Of a stretch of 5,170 bases of DNA, positions 1-3,688 are shown piece by piece. Where the stretch lies: the NCBI GenBank assembly GCA_025464915.1, contig JAODNF010000287.1, positions 1 through 5,170 on the forward strand. Reading direction: 5' to 3'. Source of the DNA: Frankiales bacterium (lineage in GTDB: Bacteria; Actinomycetota; Actinomycetes; Mycobacteriales; SCTD01). The notes beneath the pieces were generated by a model. It had not been told where the DNA came from, made no database searches, and saw only the letters and a program-made list of their open reading frames with translations. Both the position numbers and the translations under genes were made by a program. Numbering within the stretch: the first letter of the stretch is position 1; every line of letters starts with the position of its first letter.

Positions 1-832
1 CGTTCGTGATCTCGTCGTAGTGCGTGGCGATGTCCTCGGCCGTGACCGAGGCGTCCTTGCCGGCGAACCAGCCCTGACCGAGGCCGGTGAAGACCTTGGC
101 GTAGCGACCGCCGGCGGCCGAGAACGCGCCGTGGGTCGTGGTGTTGGCCTCGGAGCAGAGGTAGGTGACCATCGGCGTCACGGACTCCGCCGTCAGCAGC
201 TTGCCGGCGTCGCCGAGCAGCTCCTCGGTCATCCGGGTGAAGGCCACCGGCATGATCACGTTGGACAGGATGTTGCTGCGCGCACCCTCCACGGCGAGCA
301 CGTTCGACAGGCCGATGAGGCCGGCCTTGGCGGCGCTGTAGTTGCTCTGGCCGAAGTTGCCGAAGGTCGCGTTGGAGGCCGTGAAGACGAACCGGCCGTA
401 GTTGTTCTCCTTCATGACCGCGAAGGCGGGCTTGGAGACGTAGAAAGCGCCCTTGAGGTGCACGTCCAGGACGGCCTCGAGGTCGGCCCACTCGAGCTTC
501 AGGAAGCTCTTGTCGCGCAGGATCCCGGCGTTGTTGATGACGATGTCGACCTTGCCGAACGCGTCGACGGCCGTCTTCACGATGCTCTCACCGCCCTCGG
601 GGGTGGAGACGCTGTCGTAGTTGGGCACGGCCTCGCCGCCGGCGGCGACGATCTCGTCGACGACCTTCTGGGCGGCGGTGTGCTCGCCGCCGGTGCCGTC
701 GACACTGCCGCCGAGGTCGTTGACGACGACCTGGGCGCCGCGGCGGGCGAGGTCGAGCGCGTACGTGCGGCCGATGCCGCCGCCGGCGCCGGTCACGATC
801 GCGACGCGGCCGTCGAAGCTGATGTCCGTCAC
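1..832 (-). CDS. Short-chain dehydrogenase/reductase, HSD17B4/FabG-like (C-terminus cut off by window edge)
   Basis: Probable cytosolic NAD-dependent oxidoreductase for a hydroxyl/keto group, most likely on a 3-hydroxyacyl-CoA or steroid-like substrate. The visible 277 residues begin MTDISFDGRVAIVTGAG. The Rossmann glycine motif TGAGGGIG is at residues 14-21. An acidic D39 ends the second strand (VVVND), which favours NAD over NADP. NNAG is at 100-103, and the active site reads S153, then YSAAK with Y165 and K169. The stretches VVVNDLGG, NNAGILRDKSF and GNFGQSNYSAAK closely recall the dehydrogenase part of peroxisomal multifunctional enzyme type 2 and its actinobacterial relatives of about 300 residues, so only a short tail should be missing. 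The GTG start at 832 has a ribosome binding site 8 bases upstream. Ser-to-Tyr spacing is 12 rather than the usual 13. The gene is divergent from a crotonase gene, which suggests shared acyl-CoA catabolism. The exact substrate cannot be read from the sequence. Confidence 0.92.
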   Translation of the reverse strand, partial: MTDISFDGRVAIVTGAGGGIGRTYALDLARRGAQVVVNDLGGSVDGTGGEHTAAQKVVDEIVAAGGEAVPNYDSVSTPEGGESIVKTAVDAFGKVDIVINNAGILRDKSFLKLEWADLEAVLDVHLKGAFYVSKPAFAVMKENNYGRFVFTASNATFGNFGQSNYSAAKAGLIGLSNVLAVEGARSNILSNVIMPVAFTRMTEELLGDAGKLLTAESVTPMVTYLCSEANTTTHGAFSAAGGRYAKVFTGLGQGWFAGKDASVTAEDIATHYDEITN

Positions 833-840
833 AGGTGCTG

Positions 841-846
841 CCTTTC
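841..846 (-). promoter_or_regulatory. Ribosome binding site of the short-chain dehydrogenase
   Basis: Read on the minus strand this is GAAAGG, 8 bases before the GTG at 832. It is the only purine-rich stretch close to a start codon in this reading frame and supports the choice of that start. Confidence 0.6.
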
Positions 847-857
847 GAAGACGTTGG

Positions 858-871
858 TGAACCGGCGTTCA
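858..871. promoter_or_regulatory. Dyad in the divergent promoter region (candidate operator)
   Basis: TGAAC-CGGC-GTTCA is a perfect inverted repeat with 5-base arms and a 4-base centre. It lies almost at the middle of the 68-base gap between the two divergent genes. It covers the -35 region of the proposed crotonase promoter. On the other strand it adjoins a possible -10 (CAGGAT, 876 to 871) for the dehydrogenase. A TetR-type or other dimeric regulator of catabolic genes is a natural candidate. The GAAC-N4-GTTC core also resembles Gram-positive LexA boxes but lacks their outer C and G. Binding is inference. Confidence 0.4.
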
Positions 872-887
872 TCCTGCCAGCAGGGCC

Positions 888-893
888 TACCGT
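888..893 (+). promoter_or_regulatory. Candidate -10 element of the crotonase gene (leaderless start)
   Basis: TACCGT fits the actinobacterial TANNNT -10 pattern and is followed by 7 bases and then the ATG at 901, so transcription would begin at or next to the start codon. No clear -35 hexamer is visible. An in-frame GTG at 892 overlaps this element and has AGGG 6 bases before it, so it is the competing start. Confidence 0.45.
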
Positions 894-900
894 GCCGACC

Positions 901-1668
901 ATGGCGGTCCGTGTGACAGATGACTCAGGTGTCCGGACGGTGGTCCTCGACCGTCCCGAGGTCCGGGGGGCGGTCGACGGCGAGCACGCGACCCTCCTGC
1001 GCGAGGCGTTCGAGGACCTCGAGGCCCGCGACGACCTGAGCGTCGGCATCCTCACCGGGTCCGAGGGCCACTTCTGCGCGGGCGCCGACCTCAAGGCGGT
1101 CAGCAGCGGCCGGATGCCCGTCTTCAACCCCGGCGAGGGTCCTGGCCCGATGGGGCCGACCCGGCTCAGGCTGTCGAAGCCGGTCATCGCCGCCGTCGAG
1201 GGCAACGCGGTCGCCGGCGGGCTGGAGCTGGCCGTCTGGTGCGACCTGCGGGTGGCCAGCGAGACCGCCGTCTTCGGCGTCTACTGCCGCCGCTGGGGCG
1301 TCCCGCTCATCGACGGCGGCACCATCCGGCTGGCGCGCATCGTCGGGCAGGGCCGGGCCATGGACATGGTCGTGACCGGCCGCGGCGTCGACGCCCAGGA
1401 AGCCCTCCAGATGGGCCTTGCCAACAAGCTCGCCCCGGCGGGCGAGGCCCTGAAGACGGCGCAGGAGTGGGCGGCGCAGATCGTTGCCCTGCCGCAGCTC
1501 TGCCTGCGGCACGACCGGCTCAGCCTGCTCGAGCAGTGGTCGCTGGACGAGGACGCGGCGATCGCCAACGAGTGGCGGCACGGCGTCGCCAGCCTGTCCG
1601 AGGGCCTCGACGGCGCCGCCCGGTTCGTCGGCGGCGAGGGCCGGGGCGGAGCACCCGCAACGTCCTAG
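901..1668 (+). CDS. Enoyl-CoA hydratase/isomerase family protein (crotonase fold)
   Basis: A 255-residue cytosolic crotonase-superfamily enzyme, the usual single-domain length, acting on a CoA thioester such as a 2-enoyl-CoA. Visible motifs are LDRPEVRGAVDG (16-27), the oxyanion-hole segment HFCAGADLK (57-65) and the second oxyanion/active-site segment EGNAVAGGLELAVWCD (100-115). E109 matches the first catalytic glutamate of enoyl-CoA hydratase (Glu144 in rat mitochondrial hydratase). The second (Glu164 in rat) is replaced by C129 in FGVYCRRWGVPLIDGGT, while D138 sits three residues before the conserved Thr. The family name is therefore safe, but hydratase activity is not. The ATG at 901 is preferred because of the -10-like hexamer 7 bases upstream and the normal N-terminus; GTG at 892 would add three residues. 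It is divergent from the dehydrogenase and probably works in the same catabolic route. Confidence 0.9.
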   Translation: MAVRVTDDSGVRTVVLDRPEVRGAVDGEHATLLREAFEDLEARDDLSVGILTGSEGHFCAGADLKAVSSGRMPVFNPGEGPGPMGPTRLRLSKPVIAAVEGNAVAGGLELAVWCDLRVASETAVFGVYCRRWGVPLIDGGTIRLARIVGQGRAMDMVVTGRGVDAQEALQMGLANKLAPAGEALKTAQEWAAQIVALPQLCLRHDRLSLLEQWSLDEDAAIANEWRHGVASLSEGLDGAARFVGGEGRGGAPATS

Positions 1669-1711
1669 GAAGTGGCGCGGCAGACAGGCTCAGGAAAAAG
1701 GACGCAAGCAA

Positions 1712-1717
1712 TAGCCT
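1712..1717 (+). promoter_or_regulatory. Candidate -10 element of the L,D-transpeptidase gene (leaderless start)
   Basis: TAGCCT fits TANNNT and ends 6 bases before the GTG at 1724. The TAG within it is also the in-frame stop that rules out any start further upstream. The purines AGGG touch the GTG directly, too close to act as a Shine-Dalgarno, and the AAGGAC at 1698-1703 is 20 bases away. Confidence 0.45.
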
Positions 1718-1723
1718 TCAGGG

Positions 1724-2389
1724 GTGAAGCGCGCCGGTGCGGTCCTGGCAGTCCTGCTGCCGCTGCTGCTCGCCGGCGCACCCGCCCGGGCGGCGTCCCA
1801 CCCGCACGTCCTGGACCGCATGGGGTCGGTGACCTCGGTCGCGATCGTCACGACGCCCAGCTGGCACAGCACCCGGGGCGGCATGACGCTCTGGCAGAAG
1901 AGCGGTACGGGGTGGCACCCGGTCCGGAGCGGCATCCCCGTCTGGGTGGGCCGCAACGGCTTCCAGTACGCCGCGAAGCGGCACGAGGGCGACGGAACCA
2001 CGCCCGCCGGCAAGTTCCCGGTGCGGTTCGCCTTCGGCGCGCGCAGCAACCCGGGCGTGAAGCTGAGCTGGACCGCGCTGCACAGCGACTCGTGCTGGTC
2101 GGGGGAGCGCAAGGACTACAACACCTACGTACGACGTGCCTGCACCTCCCGCGACGAGAGCCTGTGGGCGTCGCGCTCCGTCGCCTACCGGTACGCCGCC
2201 GTCGTCGGGTTCAACGACGACCCTGCGGTCTGGGGCCGCGGCTCCGGGATCTTCCTGCACGAGACGCTGAACCAGCCGACCTCGGGCTGCGTGAGCATGT
2301 CGGAGGCCAACCTGCTCTGGACCCTGCGCTGGATGCCGAAGGGGGCGTGGGTCGTGATGGGCCCGCAGGCGTACGTGGACTCGCTGTGA
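1724..2389 (+). CDS. Secreted L,D-transpeptidase of the YkuD family (variant active site)
   Basis: A 221-residue exported enzyme, probably making or editing 3-3 peptidoglycan cross-links outside the membrane. The N-terminus is a signal peptide: K2 and R3, a Leu/Ala-rich core at about 5-18, and an ARA cleavage site near residue 23. No lipobox is present. The YkuD-like body includes GDGTTPAGKFPV (89-100) and the catalytic stretch IFLHETLNQPTSGCVSM, giving H179 and nucleophile C189. C124 and C140 could form a disulfide. The motif differs from the textbook SHGCxR: Ser replaces the second His, Ser replaces the Arg, and the H-to-C distance is 10 rather than about 16-18. It resembles the uncharacterised branch of YkuD proteins with an AGCV/SGCV signature, so cross-linking activity is inferred. 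GTG at 1724 is the only start that keeps the signal peptide, since an in-frame stop lies at 1712. Both neighbours are tandem but appear to have their own promoters. Confidence 0.87.
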   Translation: MKRAGAVLAVLLPLLLAGAPARAASHPHVLDRMGSVTSVAIVTTPSWHSTRGGMTLWQKSGTGWHPVRSGIPVWVGRNGFQYAAKRHEGDGTTPAGKFPVRFAFGARSNPGVKLSWTALHSDSCWSGERKDYNTYVRRACTSRDESLWASRSVAYRYAAVVGFNDDPAVWGRGSGIFLHETLNQPTSGCVSMSEANLLWTLRWMPKGAWVVMGPQAYVDSL

Positions 2390-2392
2390 CGT

Positions 2393-2412
2393 GACGATCT
2401 GACAGGATCGTC
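2393..2412. repeat. Inverted repeat between transpeptidase and NUDIX genes
   Basis: GACGATC and GATCGTC are perfect 7-base arms around TGACAG. A T-G wobble and one further G-C pair can extend the stem to 2391-2414, so it fills nearly the whole 26-base gap. There is no following T run. It could be a tail-less terminator for the upstream gene or an operator over the NUDIX promoter. Confidence 0.5.
2403..2408 (+). promoter_or_regulatory. Candidate -10 element of the NUDIX gene (leaderless start)
   Basis: CAGGAT matches TANNNT at four of its five informative-plus-common positions in a loose sense (A2 and T6 kept, C for T1) and is followed by 7 bases and the GTG at 2416. No Shine-Dalgarno sequence is present in the 26-base gap, and no good -35 is seen. 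Confidence 0.35.
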
Positions 2413-2415
2413 GCT

Positions 2416-2862
2416 GTGAGGGACGGTGACGGCTGGACGCAGTGCGAGCTCGGCCACCGGCACTGGGGCGTCTTCGGCGCCGCCGGGCTGCTGGTCGCCG
2501 CCCCCGGCCCGCTCGTGCTGCTCCAGCACCGCGCGGCCTGGAGCCACCACGGCGACACCTGGGGCGTCCCCGGCGGTGCCCGAGGGTCGGTCGAGTCGGC
2601 GGTCCAGACCGCCCTGCGCGAGGCGTTCGAGGAGACCGGCCTCGCGGAGGAGGGCCTCGAGGTCGTCAAGGAGCACCCCGACGACCACGGCGGCTGGACG
2701 TACACGACGGTCCTGGCCCGCGCTGCCGCCCCGCTCCCTGTGCACTCGCTCGACCCGGAGAGCACCGATGTGCGCTGGGTCCCCCTTCCGGACGTCGACG
2801 CGCTGCCGCTGCACCCTGGCTTCGCGGGCACCTGGCCGCTCCTGCGCGGGCTGCTGGGCTGA
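2416..2862 (+). CDS. NUDIX hydrolase
   Basis: A 148-residue cytosolic protein with a complete NUDIX box (G-x5-E-x7-REU-xEE-xGU) running G54 to L76: G54, E60, R68, E69, E72, E73, G75, with Ala at the first hydrophobic position. E69, E72 and E73 should bind the Mg2+ that activates hydrolysis of a nucleoside diphosphate linked to another group. The WGVPGG strand-loop (49-54) precedes the box as in MutT-like enzymes. The N-terminal segment C10-ELGHRHWGVFGAAGLLV belongs to the conserved core opening and recalls other small actinobacterial NUDIX proteins. Length is normal for a single domain. The substrate (oxidised nucleotide, nucleotide sugar, or other) cannot be told from the motif. The GTG at 2416 lacks a ribosome binding site but has a -10-like CAGGAT 7 bases upstream. 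Confidence 0.93.
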   Translation: MRDGDGWTQCELGHRHWGVFGAAGLLVAAPGPLVLLQHRAAWSHHGDTWGVPGGARGSVESAVQTALREAFEETGLAEEGLEVVKEHPDDHGGWTYTTVLARAAAPLPVHSLDPESTDVRWVPLPDVDALPLHPGFAGTWPLLRGLLG

Positions 2863-2887
2863 GATCCCACGGGACGCGCCCGGGATC

Positions 2888-2902
2888 GGGCAGAATCTGC
2901 CC
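2888..2902. repeat. Inverted repeat between NUDIX and PKD-protein genes
   Basis: GGGCAGA and TCTGCCC are perfect 7-base arms around one A. As RNA it could form a six-pair stem with a 3-base loop, 25 bases after the NUDIX stop, without a T tract. As DNA it is a compact operator-like dyad that contains CAGAAT (2891-2896), a possible -10 element for the next gene. Confidence 0.5.
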
Positions 2903-2913
2903 AGACGCACTTC

Positions 2914-2919
2914 GGAGGG
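2914..2919 (+). promoter_or_regulatory. Ribosome binding site of the PKD-domain protein
   Basis: GGAGGG is a strong Shine-Dalgarno match, unlike the other plus-strand genes here. Counted from GGAGG, the spacing to the ATG at 2932 is 13 bases, somewhat long, but no nearer in-frame start exists. Confidence 0.65.
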
Positions 2920-2931
2920 GGACACACCACC

Positions 2932-3639
2932 ATGGCGGGTCGCGCACGCCTGCTCGCAGGCCTCGCGGTCGTGATCAGCGGCACCCTCGCGGGTACCGCT
3001 GCCTACGCGCTGAACGACGCCACGCAGGGTGGTGCGCCGACGGCACTGCCCGTCGCCTCCGCGGCCCCGACCGAGACGGCGACGCCGGAGCCCACGGAGT
3101 CGCCCACCCCTGAACCGACGCCGACTCCGAGCCCGACGCCGAGCCGGGCCGCGAGCCCGACGCCCACGCCCTCGCCGACCGCGAGCCCGAAGCCGCGCGT
3201 CACCGTGTCGTCCAGCCCGACGCCGAGGCACTACCCCTACCCCGCGCCCACGACGACCTACGACAGGCTGGCGCTGAGCGCCGGCATGAACCCGCAGAGC
3301 GCCGACGCCGGCACCGTCTTCACCCTCGAGGCCACCGCGACGGACGGCGACGGGTCGATCTTCCTGACCGACATCGACTGGGGCGACGGCAGCCACGACA
3401 GCGGTGAGGCCTCACCGAGGAGCTGTCCGGCCTACCCGTCGCCGACCTCGAACCCCGGGCCGTACCAGCCGGAGCCCGACCACCGCAGCTTCTCCCGGTC
3501 GCACGTCTACGCCAACGCGGGAACGTACTCGCCGACGATCTCCGTGCGCTCGATCAACGCGGACTGCCGCCCGAACGGGCCGGGCACGGAGACCACGTCC
3601 GTCGCCTTCACCGGCTCCAAGGCGATCCACGTCACCTGA
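2932..3639 (+). CDS. Exported or membrane-anchored protein with Pro/Thr/Ser-rich stalk and PKD-like domain
   Basis: A 235-residue protein of unknown function. R4 and R6 precede a hydrophobic segment (about 7-26) that is a signal peptide, with possible cleavage after AYA at 24-26, or an uncleaved anchor. Residues 46-99 are a low-complexity stalk rich in TP, SP and EP pairs, of the kind that spans the cell wall and may be O-glycosylated. Residues 111-235 look like a PKD domain: an early strand FTLEATATDGDGS (130-142), the hallmark WGDGS (150-154), then HVYANAGTYSPTISV (191-205). PKD folds are extracellular beta-sandwiches used for binding or spacing, so a surface role is likely. C165 and C212 could pair once exported. 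The stretch between WGDGS and HVY is unusually long and Pro/Ser-rich. No catalytic domain or sortase motif is present. The ATG has a GGAGGG ribosome binding site. Confidence 0.85.
   Translation: MAGRARLLAGLAVVISGTLAGTAAYALNDATQGGAPTALPVASAAPTETATPEPTESPTPEPTPTPSPTPSRAASPTPTPSPTASPKPRVTVSSSPTPRHYPYPAPTTTYDRLALSAGMNPQSADAGTVFTLEATATDGDGSIFLTDIDWGDGSHDSGEASPRSCPAYPSPTSNPGPYQPEPDHRSFSRSHVYANAGTYSPTISVRSINADCRPNGPGTETTSVAFTGSKAIHVT
3067..3228 (+). repeat. Low-complexity coding repeat of the Pro/Thr/Ser stalk
   Basis: Imperfect short repeats encode the stalk. The 12-mer GAGCCCGACGCC occurs exactly at 3129-3140 and 3153-3164, and with one mismatch at 3183-3194 and 3213-3224. The offsets are 24, 30 and 30 bases, all multiples of six, matching a two-residue S/T-P period. 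Such DNA can gain or lose units in frame. Confidence 0.7.
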
Positions 3640-3662
3640 CCTGTTGACGACCGCGGAGAGGC

Positions 3663-3685
3663 CCTCACCCGCGACTACGGTGAGG
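3663..3685. repeat. Inverted repeat upstream of the helicase gene
   Basis: CCTCACC and GGTGAGG are perfect 7-base arms separated by 9 bases, starting 24 bases after the PKD-protein stop. The right arm overlaps the proposed -10 element of the helicase. It may be an operator for that promoter or a tail-less terminator for the gene before. It does not match a LexA box. Confidence 0.5.
3676..3681 (+). promoter_or_regulatory. Candidate -10 element of the helicase gene (leaderless start)
   Basis: TACGGT fits TANNNT and is followed by 7 bases and the GTG at 3689. A good -35-like TTGACG lies at 3644-3649, but the 26-base spacer is too long for a standard pairing, so the -35 is unresolved. Confidence 0.45.
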
Positions 3686-3688
3686 TCC

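Noticed and set aside
858..871. Calling the GAAC-N4-GTTC core a LexA (SOS) box
   Set aside because: The flanking C and G of the Gram-positive consensus are T and A here, and neither adjacent gene is a DNA-repair gene; kept only as an unassigned dyad.
835..900. Upstream extension of the crotonase to an ATG at 835
   Set aside because: The extra 22 residues are not crotonase-like, the extended gene would start 3 bases from the divergent gene's start codon, and the -10-like element and dyad lie inside the extension.
20..916. Long plus-strand open frame opposite the dehydrogenase
   Set aside because: It is antisense to a gene with intact SDR motifs, has a Gly/Val/Ala/Asp-rich composition typical of reverse frames in high-GC DNA, and shows no recognisable domain.
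1686..1717. AGGCT and AGCCT as an inverted repeat between the crotonase and transpeptidase
   Set aside because: Arms are only 5 bases with a 22-base loop, which is expected by chance.
3067..3228. Repetitive stretch as a CRISPR or non-coding tandem array
   Set aside because: The units are short, imperfect and in frame, and encode an S/T-P stalk inside an otherwise intact gene.
2185..3396. 403-residue minus-strand open frame across the transpeptidase end, NUDIX gene and PKD-protein start
   Set aside because: It crosses three well-supported plus-strand genes, is Arg/Gly/Ala-rich with no domain, and mirrors the codon bias of the opposite strand.
3644..3649. TTGACG as the -35 partner of the helicase -10
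   Set aside because: The spacer to TACGGT would be 26 bases, far from the usual 16-19, and no better -10 sits at the right distance.
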